From positions 63,492 to 89,865 of the forward strand of contig NW_019091728.1 of assembly GCF_001949145.1 (NCBI RefSeq): a DNA stretch of 26,374 nucleotides, in the 5' to 3' direction. Position numbers and translations under genes: made by a program. Below the pieces are notes generated by a model, which saw only the letters and a list, made by a program, of their open reading frames with translations, had not been told where the DNA came from and did not search any database. This document shows positions 1 through 8,819 of this stretch, one piece after another. Position 1 is the stretch's first letter; each line of letters starts with the position of its first letter. Source of the DNA: Acanthaster planci (taxonomy: Eukaryota; Echinodermata; Asteroidea; Valvatida; Acanthasteridae).

Positions 1-1037
1 TAAGTGAAAAGAGTCCCCTCTACACATGCCTTTGGTAGCAATTTGTAAATTATTGTTGTAGCCTTCAAACGTACCGATGCGTAAGTCCATGTCTGAGGGC
101 ACCAAATACGCACCAGGGGCGACTACAAAGTTTAAAGGCGTTTTGGCACATCGCAACGATTCTTGGAATTGGTTTATCGATTGTTGGAGATCGGGGTCTG
201 AGTTGATTAAGGATTCCACGATGGTAATAAACTGTCTTTGCGCGTCTAATCCGGTGTCAGGGGCTAAAACGCTGGTTTTCGTTTGAGCCTGGGCTCCCAA
301 TAATGAGTAAACATAAGCTCGAATCGATTCGTTTACCTTTGTGATTCCCACGTCTGTTAAATTAGACGTTTTAGGAATAAAATCCCACCAGGCCAGAGTG
401 ACCGTGTCCGACTGCGTAATCCAATTTACGGTGTAAGTACTCGCGTGGCCAGAGCCTTTAGGCGGTATAGCCCAAACCAAAGCCCATAAAAGTGGATCCT
501 GCGTATTTGCCGTTTGGTATGTGTAAGTCGTGCTGATCGTAGTTTTTAACAGGCACTGGGACATATCCATTGTCGTAGTAGTAAGCTGTGCCTAACCCGT
601 TTGACAAAGTGTCGCGAGTTTGTTTAAAAGACACATCTGGATCGACGTTAAATAGGCGGCACGCGTCGATAAACTTGCGGTGATCGTAATTGTTGTGCAA
701 TGCGTCAAATACGTCGTCACTTGGAATGGGCATCACGCAGTCGTAGAATATTTTTCGCACCGTGTAATATACGTGAGGGTTGAACAAAGCCGATACGTAC
801 GGATTGGGATCGAATAACAAGTAAAAACCTACGCCGCAAGCCGTCGTTGCACAATAAACCACACCGCGAAATTAAATTGATTTTGGTAGAACGAAATCGG
901 TTCGCTTGCCCAGCGATGAACGGCTTCGTCCGTGGTGACTTTGGTAATTTATGCTCGTGGGTTAAATTTGGAAACGAGGCTGAAAACCAGTTGTCTTTAT
1001 TGACTACGATTGATAATTGACTAAAGTTGGCTCTCAT
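1..1037 (-). pseudogene. Frameshifted large gene, candidate viral structural protein (open at left edge)
   Basis: A long coding trace runs leftward from an ATG at 1037 and is still open at base 1. It is spread over all three frames: one frame from 1037 to about 930, a second from about 935 to 860, a third from about 870 to 460, and the frame from about 475 to 1. At least three frameshifts therefore separate the pieces. Within each piece the protein looks real. It is rich in aromatic and small residues, including FYQNQFNFAVW near 880-850 and APGAYLVPSDMDLRIG near 110-70, with repeated Tyr/Gly-rich stretches. There is no membrane segment or enzymatic motif that I recognise. The aromatic, beta-rich character, and its place behind a late-domain protein, suggest a capsid or other virion component of an endogenous DNA virus. 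That is an inference; I cannot name the family. Confidence 0.45.
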
Positions 1038-1054
1038 CTTTCCAATAAAGGGGT

Positions 1055-1061
1055 TTATATA
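1055..1061 (-). promoter_or_regulatory. TATA-like box before the structural-like gene
   Basis: TATATAA on the minus strand lies 9 bp past the stop codon of the 92-residue gene and 17 nt before the ATG at 1037. That is closer than the usual ~30 bp from TATA to transcription start, so if it works, transcription would begin at or just after this ATG. The motif is seen; its function is inferred. Confidence 0.35.
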
Positions 1062-1069
1062 CTACTGCG

Positions 1070-1348
1070 CTACGCTTTAAAAGGAGGCGCGGTGGGTTTT
1101 ACTTCGTGGTAAGCAGGTGGTTTATCTTCGTATTTAACCGACTTTGTAAAACTCACTCGCCAAATTTTTTTCATAAGATCTTTTTTAAAAACTGCCACCC
1201 TTTCATTAGCTAGCGTTTCCGCTCTTTCGTTGACACTTCTTTCAAATTCTTCTTTGCTCGTCGATTTACTTTCTTGTCGCCCAAGAAAAAACAGTGCACA
1301 ATAGGCTCCAACCGACTGTAGGCCGTGAACGTTCTCTTTACTGTACAT
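1070..1348 (-). CDS. Small protein with PPxY and PTAP late-domain motifs
   Basis: A 92-residue ORF with an ATG at 1348 and stop at 1070-1072. Residues 10-24 are mildly hydrophobic but too short for a clear membrane span. Residues 28-60 are highly charged (Glu/Lys/Arg) and probably helical. The last 20 residues hold two motifs almost back to back: PPAY at residues 77-80 and PTAP at 85-88. PPxY binds NEDD4-family WW domains and PTAP binds TSG101; both are the classical late domains used by viruses to recruit ESCRT and ubiquitin ligases for membrane release or trafficking. It lies directly upstream of the structural-like gene on the same strand. The ORF and motifs are seen; a role in virion assembly or endosomal trafficking is inferred. 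A host adaptor fragment is the alternative. Confidence 0.5.
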   Translation of the reverse strand: MYSKENVHGLQSVGAYCALFFLGRQESKSTSKEEFERSVNERAETLANERVAVFKKDLMKKIWRVSFTKSVKYEDKPPAYHEVKPTAPPFKA

Positions 1349-1513
1349 TCATGTCATGTTCCGCTTTGTTCTGAGAGGATGCACACAGTTAATCGAAAGA
1401 GGAAGGACACAGGTTAATCCGAACGATTCAATATGTACATGTATAACTATAATGCTAATGCTGGACATGTGCAGCTACGAAACAAAAGGAGTTGAGCGTG
1501 TTAGCATGTGGCC

Positions 1514-2583
1514 TCAGGAATGAGCTTCGTGAGGGTCGTGTCCGAGGCTGTGTGTTATATGCAATATGTGCAGCCTGGGTTGGGTAAATCTGACAAATGT
1601 CACATGTAGGTCAAGGTCGATGTGGTGGTCATCTGGGACCGGAATACGGGATAGAGTGTCTGGTAGTAACATCTATTTACCAGGATGGTAGACGACCTTG
1701 ACGTCATAGGGTTGGAGACGAAGAAGCATACGTTGAAGTTGCAGAGGGGCTGACTTGAGTGATTTCCGCTGAATCATCTCCAAGGGCTTGTGGTCGCTCT
1801 CGACGGTAAAACTACTACCATAAATATAGGTATGGAATTGCTCACACCCAAACACAACCGCAAGGAGTTCACGCTCTATGTTGGCGTACCTCTGTTCTGT
1901 CTCGTTCAGGGATTTCGATGCAAAGGCGACTGCTCTGCCATTTTGGGTCAGGGTTGCTCCTATACCTCTGCTCGATGCATCAACCTGGATGGTTGTTTCT
2001 TTCGAGGCATCAAAGTAGGTAAGTATTGTTTCGGTGCAGATGAGATCTTTGACCTTCTCAAATGCCATCTGGCGTGAAGGAGAGCAGACGAAGTCAACAT
2101 CTTTCTTCAATAGCCCTCTTAGGTCAGCTGTGTGTTGAGACAGGTGAGGAATGAAGGGACCGAGATAGGTGACCATGCCAAGGAATTCTTGGAGTGTCCT
2201 CCTGTCTTGTGGGGGGCTCATCTGTTTGATGGCTGCAACCTTGTCTGGGTCGGGATGCACACCATGCTTGTTGTAGATCATGCCAAAAAACTTGATGCTC
2301 GGGGTTTTGATCGCATATTTTGCGCTGTTGAACATCAACCCATACTGACTGGCTGCCTTCATCAAGTGATGCTCATTACCAGCCCAAAGGGGAGCCTCAG
2401 GTAGCAGTAACAGCCAAAGGGACTGTTGAAAGTTGTGAGTAGGGAAGTTTCGTCATCAAGTCGTACTGACCAGTAGCCATTCTTTGCATTGAGTTTACTG
2501 AAGAACTGTGTACCTGAGAACTTGTGGGTGATTTCTTCTATGATGGGAGTCTTGTGGTGGCATCTTTTGATTGCGTTGTTCAA
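1514..2583 (-). pseudogene. pol: Gypsy reverse transcriptase and RNase H, catalytically dead
   Basis: Two joined segments. At 2583-2362 the RT palm reads FFSKLNAKNGYWSVRLD, where the motif A catalytic Asp expected before Ala is Asn. After PFGLVMS at about 2375 the sequence jumps straight to a segment that normally lies past the catalytic xxDD box, so motif C is deleted (I estimate 100-150 bp missing). From 2365 to 1673 the thumb/connection and RNase H are open: TTIQVDASSRGIGATL has the first RNase H Asp, ERELLAVVFGC the Glu, and VESDHKPL the third acidic residue. A TAG stop follows YHPGK at about 1670, after which the usual LPDTLSRIP connection continues to about 1514. Integrase is absent here. 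Two independent catalytic lesions make this RT dead. Confidence 0.9.
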
Positions 2584-2664
2584 GTCCTTAGGGTCAAGCA
2601 GATTCTGAGTTTGCCGTTTTCACGCTGTGAGGCTGTTTACCCAGTCGGTTGGCTCTGTAACGCG

Positions 2665-3225
2665 TCAAATCACACCCTGTTGCTCCACACTGTCTATCTC
2701 TGCTGGCAGCTCATCCTTCAGCTTTATGGGGCATCTGCGGGGAGCACTGATAGTGGGTTGGACTCCATCTTTGAGGACAATGTGGTATGTGCCTGGGAAA
2801 TTACCAATTCTGTCGAACTGGTCAGGATACCGATGCAGTAGTTCCTCAGTTGGATTCATAGGGGGACACTGTGGGACGATGATTACACAGTGTAGGGTCA
2901 CGAGCTTGAGTTGTCGTGATGTGGGCATTCCGAGTATTGCTGGGCCATTGGACTCCACGATGAAGAATTCTGCTTTGCTCCATCCGCTCTGGTCATACTG
3001 GCATGTGAGTGTCGTTGACCCAAACTGGTTGATCTTTGTGTCGTTATAGGCGCGCAGAATGGTGTGTTGGTTGGATACCAACTCTGGCTTTGGGAAACCA
3101 TCGGCAGTGAGTCTGTCTGGATACATGCGGTGGTACATACGAATGGGCAAGGTACCGGTGTTGCCCTGTGCGCCTGTGTCAACTTTAACTCGCAGCTTGA
3201 CAAGGGTTTTCTTGTCTCGTTTCAC
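2665..3225 (-). pseudogene. pol: Gypsy protease and start of reverse transcriptase
   Basis: A 186-codon open piece. The aspartic protease active site is intact (KVDTGAQGN, Asp-Thr-Gly at about residues 17-19), and the second conserved protease motif is present as AILGMPTSRQL near residues 93-103. The C-terminal 60 residues are the usual Gypsy linker leading into the RT fingers (HRYPDQFDRIG, then a Val-Gln-Pro and Pro-Arg-Arg motif). The frame is lost at about 2665, where the next RT segment continues in another frame. This protease would cut the Gag-Pol polyprotein; it is part of a dead copy. Confidence 0.85.
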
Positions 3226-3227
3226 GT

Positions 3228-4012
3228 CTATGAAGGTGTAAGCCTCATCGATCTGGAACTGGAACGGGTCTGCCGGCGTTCAGCTGATCTGGCTTGGGCT
3301 TTGGATTTGGAACGGCTGCGTTGACCGCTGTTATTCAAACCTGATCTGCAGACGGATTGCCAGTGATTCTTCTTGCCACATTTGTGACAGGTAGTGTTGT
3401 ACGCTGGACAGCGCATTCCGAGTGAAGGGGTGAGTACCTCCAAAGTTACGGCATTAGCGTCTGTATCTGAAGGCGTCTACAGCGAGGTCAGATGGTTTGA
3501 CTTGAGCCAGCTGTGGTATGTGACTAATCGATGCTCCATGAGTACGGCCCAATTCCAGGGTCTGCTGCAGTGTGAGGGTTTTTGTCTTTGCCAAGGAGTT
3601 CTTTCTGTAAGTCAGTATGTCTCACACCTGCGATGTACTGCTCAATGACACTGTCTTGGAGCTCACTGTCATCTTTGAAGTCGCATTCTGTGAGTGTAAT
3701 TTGAGACGGGACAGGAACTCGTCAACTGTTTCGCTGTCTCTCTAAGCGATTTTTTGTAGATACAGTCGTGCCTCTCGAAAATTCTCTTTAGGCTGGATTT
3801 GCTGCATGAACTTGTCCCACACCAGGTCTGGATTTTTCTGATCGGCTTTATTTAAGCCCCAGGAGTTATATATTCGTTAGCCTGGTGCACCCATAAACAG
3901 GAGAATGTGGTCCACTTGATTATCTGTGTGGATGTCTTTGGCTGAGAAATACAGGGCACATTGCTCTTTAAAAATATGGATTGCGTTTGTCTGGTGTGGA
4001 TCTTCCTAGTTC
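3228..4012 (-). pseudogene. gag: Gypsy gag and CCHC nucleocapsid remnant
   Basis: The gag trace starts near 4012 and reads leftward through a segment with IFKEQCALYFSAKDI and an in-frame stop after a GAPG motif near 3879, then a conserved stretch with LVWDKFMQQIQP and a second in-frame stop near 3750. The frame then breaks several times before the nucleocapsid part at 3443-3228. There a retroviral zinc knuckle is complete: CHKCGKKNHWQSVC fits C-x2-C-x4-H-x4-C. It is followed by a basic Ser/Arg-rich tail that would bind RNA. The protein would have packaged the element's RNA into particles. It is clearly non-functional here. Confidence 0.8.
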
Positions 4013-4480
4013 ATTCTTGGGTGTAGGCCCGCGTTTTCTGCCATAGCGGTTGTCTATAGTCACCAACAAGGCGAATAAAAATGGAAAGACACAGCTTACC
4101 GGATGCAGGAACAATGGAGTCGTGCCGCTATGTTGCTTCGGGTTTATTGCTGCCGCACGCGGTGTGGCATGTACATGTACAGTCACGCTGCACACATGGT
4201 TGATTATGCCAAAACGGTGGGCGAAAAACAGCTTATTTCTGACGAAATATCACGCCAGAAGTCCGGTAAGAATGATAAGTGATTACTTAGCAATGTGTTC
4301 TGGATGTACAATTCAGTCGTTTACCGTTGCCATCATGTTAGCATGTGGCTTCGGGAACACGCACGCACAGCTACACTGTCACTTGCTTTATTCCGCCATG
4401 ATGGTTAGAGTGCCTGGCACCCTCATGTGACGGGTGGAGATGTGACAGAGCGGACAAAAGTAACACCACTACAGCTTGTG

Positions 4481-4505
4481 AAACGTGGCTCTTGAAACCA
4501 CGTTT
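4481..4505. repeat. 8-bp perfect inverted repeat (hairpin)
   Basis: AAACGTGG at 4481-4488 and CCACGTTT at 4498-4505 are exact inverted copies with a 9-nt loop. With one bulged base the arms extend to GTG/CAC. The repeat lies about 480 bp upstream of the Harbinger transposase trace, so it could be a subterminal repeat of that element; this is not proven. Confidence 0.6.
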
Positions 4506-4805
4506 GCACCAAGGAGAACGTGAAAATAAGTTTTACAATTAAGAAAAAGTTTATATTTACATGACATCATAAAAATAAATAGCATGAAAGGTTAAATTCT
4601 AAATTTAAAATACTATAAACTAAGTATATACCAGATTACTTTTTAGCTATTTTAAACAAAGTTAATGCACCGAGTCTTGGGCGTGGTTTGTACATTTGCC
4701 AGCAACATGAATCGCGTTTTTGCACCATCGATGGCCTTCGTTTCACTGTCCTATAATTTCCTTCTCATGTTAAGTGTTCCACCATTCGATAGTGTGATAG
4801 ACGAG

Positions 4806-4860
4806 GAGCTTGCATCTTTTTTATATAACAAAAAAAAAAATACATCTTGAGCTTGCATCT
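4806..4860. repeat. 12-bp direct repeat flanking a 31-nt A-rich insert
   Basis: GAGCTTGCATCT occurs at 4806-4817 and again at 4849-4860. The 31 nt between them are AT-rich with a run of at least ten A. The arrangement resembles a target-site duplication around a tiny poly(A) insertion, or a slipped duplication. Confidence 0.7.
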
Positions 4861-4970
4861 CTCTGGAATGCATTTGGTGTTTTATTTCACGGATATTTGT
4901 GTTCTAGCATACTTGATTTACCTGCACCCAACCCAAGACTGCACACACTCTTTTGTTCCCTAATTAGGTT

Positions 4971-6609
4971 GGGGATGTTCAAGGGAATCCAAGAAACTTG
5001 TTTGATCATCTTGTGAGGGACCTGCCCAGGTTATTTCGCCTGACTGGAGAAACCCCAGAGTCGATATGGACAATGACTCGTGACCTACAGCCTTTTATCA
5101 CGAACCAGGCTCCAGGACAGAGACATCAACAGAATTCTCATGGCATTGATATGGCTTCGTCAATACCCCACAAATGATGTACTGTCTGCGCTTTTCAACA
5201 TGAACGAGGCAGCTATCACAAGAGACATTTATTCCATTGTAACTTTACTTTGGTATTATTTTAAGTCAAACATTTCCTGGCCAACACCAGAGGAATGGCT
5301 TGCCATGAGAGGGGAGTGGGGTATCACTGCAGTAAGGGCCATCGATGGCACTCTGCTTGAAATCCAGCGTCCACAGGCAGAAAACCTAGAGGATTTTTAC
5401 AACGGATATTCTCGATGCCACTGCATAAGCACTCAGGTAAGAGTTTTGCGAAAATGAACATTCATGTTTAAACCACATCATGTGTGCATTTCTCGTCAAA
5501 AACTGAGTTCATACCAACAAGTTGTGTGTAGTAATTTTATCTTGTTAAATTCCCATTCCAAACGAGGGCGCTGGTTTTGCTGAACCCAAAGTTAACAAGA
5601 CTAAAAACATTTAACTTTGCAGCGCAATGTAAAGTAAGCCGGAATTATTCCGGAAGCCTGTAACATCTTCTACTTCTCCAAAACAACTAGTAAACAAGTT
5701 CAACCAACGTAGGCGGGCCCAGAGGAGAATTGGGGAAATTCAATAATTCTTTAGCGTTTTACTTGTCCACGTAAGCAATGCTGTTATAACTAGCATGACA
5801 GATACTTATGAATATGGAAATATTATCAGCAAAAAGTAAACATTGCAAAGTTACGGCCCCAGATGTCATGGAAATGAATGAATGGATGGCAATTTGGAAA
5901 AAAAGTTATTCTTTAATGAAAGCAACAAAACTATCCCAGTTGCTCTATGAGGTAACATTTATGAATTATTCGATGTGTGATCATAATGTCTTTTTACCGT
6001 CAGAAACGAAGTTTTGTTTTAAACAAAACAAAATGCCCCAATTTCCAATGCTCACTTCGTCCATCATTATTTGTCTTCGTCTATGCCAAGTTTTCGTTCA
6101 ATTGCAATATTTATTTAACAGCGTGAGAGTCACCTTGTAAATATCACTCTTTTATAAACCAATCGTAATATTGTATTTGGGATTGTATCTTACATTGACA
6201 GGTAATCATAGACAACAGAAAGAACATCTGCTATTATTAGAGTGGGTTCCTTGGACATCAGAATGATGCCGGTTAGTACCGCTTGATGCCTTCCATTGGT
6301 CCTGGACTTTATTTGAATTTCCCAAATGAAGTATTTCTTTTAGGGGATAACGGCTACGCCAACAGGTATCCTGTAATGACCAAATACCGACGAGATCAGA
6401 TCAACCACGTGGCAGATGCTGACGAACGTGTAATGACGGGTGTTTTCAACGAGAAGTATTCGAGATGCAGAATCTACGTTGAACATGTAATCAGCTTCTT
6501 CAAGACTTACCGGGCAGTGAAAGGTGTCTATCGACATCCAAGATGGCTGATGCCCATCGTTGCAGAGCTCTCTGCTTGCCTAGCCCAGCGGCATTTGAGA
6601 CTAACATAA
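4971..6609 (+). pseudogene. PIF/Harbinger transposase (HARBI1-like DDE), two exons, broken
   Basis: Exon 1 reads from about 4971 (LFDHLVRDLPRLFRLTGETP) with a frameshift near 5100, then 5110-5436, which contains WPTPEEW and the first catalytic Asp in AIDGTLLEIQRPQ. A GT donor at 5437-5438 and an AG acceptor at 6200-6201 bound a 765-bp intron that joins in frame. Exon 2 (6202-6609) has two in-frame TAG codons at about 6238 and 6271, then the second Asp in LLGDNGYANRYPV and the Glu in YVEHVISFFKTYRAVKGVY. These are the three DDE residues of the DDE_Tnp_4 (PIF/Harbinger) family, which cuts and pastes DNA at 3-bp targets. A polyadenylation signal follows at 6655. The second Harbinger protein (Myb-like) and terminal inverted repeats were not found. 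The catalytic residues are kept, but the frameshift and two nonsense codons make it a pseudogene. Confidence 0.88.
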
Positions 6610-6654
6610 CATTTTAATTGATTTACTTATAGGCATACGATTTTGTTTGGCATA

Positions 6655-6660
6655 AATAAA
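6655..6660 (+). promoter_or_regulatory. Polyadenylation signal AATAAA of the transposase gene
   Basis: AATAAA lies 46 nt after the transposase stop codon on the same strand, in AT-rich sequence. This is the expected position for 3' end processing. Confidence 0.6.
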
Positions 6661-7412
6661 AGTAAAATCTTTCATTTGAAATTAGCACAAAATAGTTACA
6701 GATTTTAATACGTTAAAAGTTCTCGAGTTCAGGTAAAAAGAAACGTTTTAATTCATCTCAACCAAAGATCCCTTTGAAAACCTTTCTTTTCTATTGAAAC
6801 TTACATTGTTGAAGATTGATATAAGAAAATACACTTCTGAAAACACCTATGTGCTCGTGGTATAACGAATGAAAATTAATGTCTCGTCAGAAACATGCAG
6901 AATGCCTTTTGTTTCACCATAAGAATAGAATGTGTAGTCATATTATGCCTTGTCTTAGGTTTATTACGAGTTTTGATACTATATAAATTATGCTGAAATT
7001 TAAATATTCAAATAAATGCAATGATTTTTACACTCCAAAGAATATGTTTCAAGTACATGTATATTTGTCTCTCATGACTAAATTTAATGAAAACACAAGA
7101 TTAAAATAACTGTTACCGTAACAGCTGACAACTTTGACATAGCCTAGTCTAGGAGGAGTAGTATAGGAAGAGAGTTCCAGATCAACTCTTCCCCTGTATA
7201 CCTACCCAACCCTCCTCACCCCTTTCTCGGGCCCTCTCCCACCTCGGAAAAATTGAAAAAAGGTTATCACCCTCACATCAAAATCTTTGTCACCCCATTC
7301 GACCGGGGAGACGTAGTGGCTTGAAGGAAAAGAAAATCCCCACCCTCCCAAATGGAGAATGGGGCTTCCAGAAAAATTGAAAAAAAATCTCTAACTCTAT
7401 ACTAAAACAGAG
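6661..7412. other. AT-rich spacer, no gene seen
   Basis: No open frame with recognisable motifs. The left half is AT-rich. The right half has C-rich and A-rich strings and a 15-nt word, GAAAAATTGAAAAAA, repeated at 7247-7261 and 7371-7385. A TATA-like CTCTATACTAAAA at about 7395-7407 precedes the ATG at 7413. Confidence 0.4.
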
Positions 7413-8001
7413 ATGCCAAACAAAAAAAGTCAATTGTTACTTTTAAAAAAACACAAGTCAATCTGTTAACGTGATAGATGCTTGCGATTCTAAACGTTGT
7501 TTAAATTCTAATCATATCGATCGATGTAATGATTGTAAAAAATGTAAATATTGTAAATCTTGCAACGAATGCGAAACTTGTCAGTATTGTATAAACTGTG
7601 ATGTTTGCCAAAATTGCACCAATTGTATAGATTGCATAAATTGCATTGATTGTGATAATTGTAATAATTGCAACAGTTGTTATTGTTGTGCTGGTTCCGA
7701 TAATTGCATCAAATGTAATAACTGTACCAATTTTGAATATTGCATCAACTGTGAAGACTTAAATGGTATCTCGATTTTAGTATTTGTTTATGACAGTGAC
7801 AGCGGACATGATAGGTACAAAAGGATGCGATTTAGAACACCAAACGACCCTGATCCCAACCCAGAATCTGACTTGGATGAAGATGCAGGAAAACTTGGCT
7901 TAATAACTGAATATGACGAAGATGTAGAAAGAACTACGTCTCCTCCAGCTCTACCCTTACCCGAAGACCATTACGCACGTTTAAAAGATGTGGCAGATTA
8001 A
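7413..8001 (+). CDS. Cysteine-triplet repeat protein (frame broken near its start)
   Basis: The long frame is open from 7447 to the stop at 7999-8001 but has no early ATG. An ATG at 7413 opens a frame that runs into a 7-A run at 7445-7451. One A fewer there would join it to the long frame, so either the start is broken by a 1-nt insertion or the run is miscounted. The protein has three parts: a short Lys-rich N terminus, a region where 19 consecutive cysteines occur exactly every third residue (7525-7689) followed by looser Cys-x2-Cys pairs to about 7765, and an acidic, Pro-rich C terminus. Such regular Cys spacing suggests dense metal or disulfide cross-linking, or a solenoid with one Cys per turn face. 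I do not recognise the family. Neighbouring genes suggest viral or mobile context, which is inferred. Confidence 0.5.
7525..7689 (+). repeat. 9-bp coding repeat (Cys-x-x) x 18
   Basis: The DNA has TGY codons at a strict 9-bp period for 19 positions, usually with Asn, Asp or Tyr codons in the third place. At DNA level it is a diverged 9-bp minisatellite that has kept the cysteines while the other codons vary, which points to selection on the protein. Confidence 0.85.
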
Positions 8002-8262
8002 GCTGGAAAATGCGTATGTGTGTTTTCAAGGACAGCTGTTAAAATAATTGTACGGTTGGAAAACAACCTTCTAGCGTATCCGAAAAGTGTTGACATATGC
8101 CCTAGCTTATCCAGAGAAAATTACTCGAGGTTGTTTTCGTTTCCGGTGTGAAAGTCTGTAGGCCTACTTGCCGTGGAAACTTACTGTGATAACTGCAGTG
8201 GACTCTTGAACAGCGGCTCAATCGCAACAACTGCGCTTAAACAAATAAGTTTTTATAAAACA

Positions 8263-8544
8263 ATGGACGGTTATTACCTACCACCAGATGTACGAGAGTT
8301 GTATAATTTGCTCAATGAAAGACCTCCCCCATCAGCGTATGTGAAAATAAAAGAAGACACATGTCCGCACATCAATAAAATAATAGAAAATGGATTTGTA
8401 AATTGCCAAGATTACTGTAAAAGATTAAATCCTTATGCAGACTTTGAAGTGGAGAACGTAGGCGTCAAATATAATCAGCTTTTGTTTATAAAAAGCCCAA
8501 ATCTAAAGCAAATGAAATACCCAAACAATAGGACATTCAATTGA
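8263..8544 (+). CDS. Small protein of unknown function
   Basis: From the ATG at 8263 to the stop at 8542-8544 there are 93 residues. The frame stays open upstream to about 8173 without an ATG, and a possible AG acceptor (AACTGCAG) ends at 8199, so a spliced longer form is possible. TATAAAA lies a few bases before this ATG. The sequence has a Pro-rich stretch (NERPPPSAYVKI), four Cys/His residues in the middle (TCPHI, NCQDYC) that might bind metal, and an aromatic, basic C terminus. No signal peptide or membrane segment is seen. It follows the cysteine-triplet gene on the same strand by about 260 bp. I do not recognise it. Confidence 0.4.
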   Translation: MDGYYLPPDVRELYNLLNERPPPSAYVKIKEDTCPHINKIIENGFVNCQDYCKRLNPYADFEVENVGVKYNQLLFIKSPNLKQMKYPNNRTFN

Positions 8545-8813
8545 CGGAAGATCAATTTTGCTGATGGCTCTATGTATTTGCTGATATGAGTTGCTGTTCC
8601 GCGTCACCAGGCTCGGGCGGGAACAATCTCTGTAATTTTTGCTGAATAGCTACACTTTGCTTGAAACGCAATGTAAGATATACTTGCAGTTCCGACACAA
8701 AAGTTGCAATGCGAGTGTCCACATGTCCCTAAGTTCAGTTCTCTGGTCCTGTGCATGCGGGGATAATTAAAAGTCATTATTTACATACATTCACTCAGGG
8801 TGCAACGGGTGCC

Positions 8814-8819
8814 TTTATT
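8814..8819 (-). promoter_or_regulatory. AATAAA overlapping the stop codon of the SIM gene
   Basis: On the minus strand the last codons read GTA GAA TAA AGG, so the stop TAA (8815-8817) lies inside the AATAAA hexamer. No AATAAA was seen after the two upstream minus-strand genes, so all three may share this 3' end. Confidence 0.6.

Larger units (their letters stand above)
1514..4012 (-). mobile_element. Ty3/Gypsy retrotransposon fragment, copy 1 (gag to RNase H)
   Basis: Reading leftward, the remains of gag, a CCHC nucleocapsid knuckle, an aspartic protease, reverse transcriptase and RNase H follow in Ty3/Gypsy order. The element has no recognisable LTR on either side, lacks its 5' end beyond about 4012, and lacks integrase past about 1514. 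It is full of stops, frameshifts and one active-site deletion, so it is an old dead copy. Its wording (protease DTGA, LNAKNGYWSV, RNase H VESDHKPLEMI) is that of animal Gypsy elements without chromodomain such as the Mag/K02A2.6-like group, which is a recollection of family style and not a search result. Confidence 0.9.
4013..4970. other. No recognisable gene; small repeats only
   Basis: Short open frames here have no recognisable motifs. The stretch holds a hairpin at 4478-4508 and a 12-bp direct repeat at 4806-4860. From about 4702 the plus strand may carry a decayed 5' exon of the downstream Harbinger gene: removing the 43-nt duplication plus insert at 4818-4860 joins two open pieces in frame. 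That is a weak inference. Confidence 0.4.

Noticed and set aside
5808-6140. A separate gene inside the Harbinger intron
   Set aside because: No Myb-like or other motif; AT-rich sequence with the splice sites fitting an intron.
7442-7448. Programmed -1 slippery site before the Cys-rich frame
   Set aside because: The needed shift is +1 and the -1 frame does not lead into the Cys-rich ORF; a 1-nt homopolymer change is simpler.
7471-8001. Metallothionein
   Set aside because: Metallothioneins use mixed CxC/CxxC spacing and are shorter; this has a strict three-residue period plus an acidic tail.
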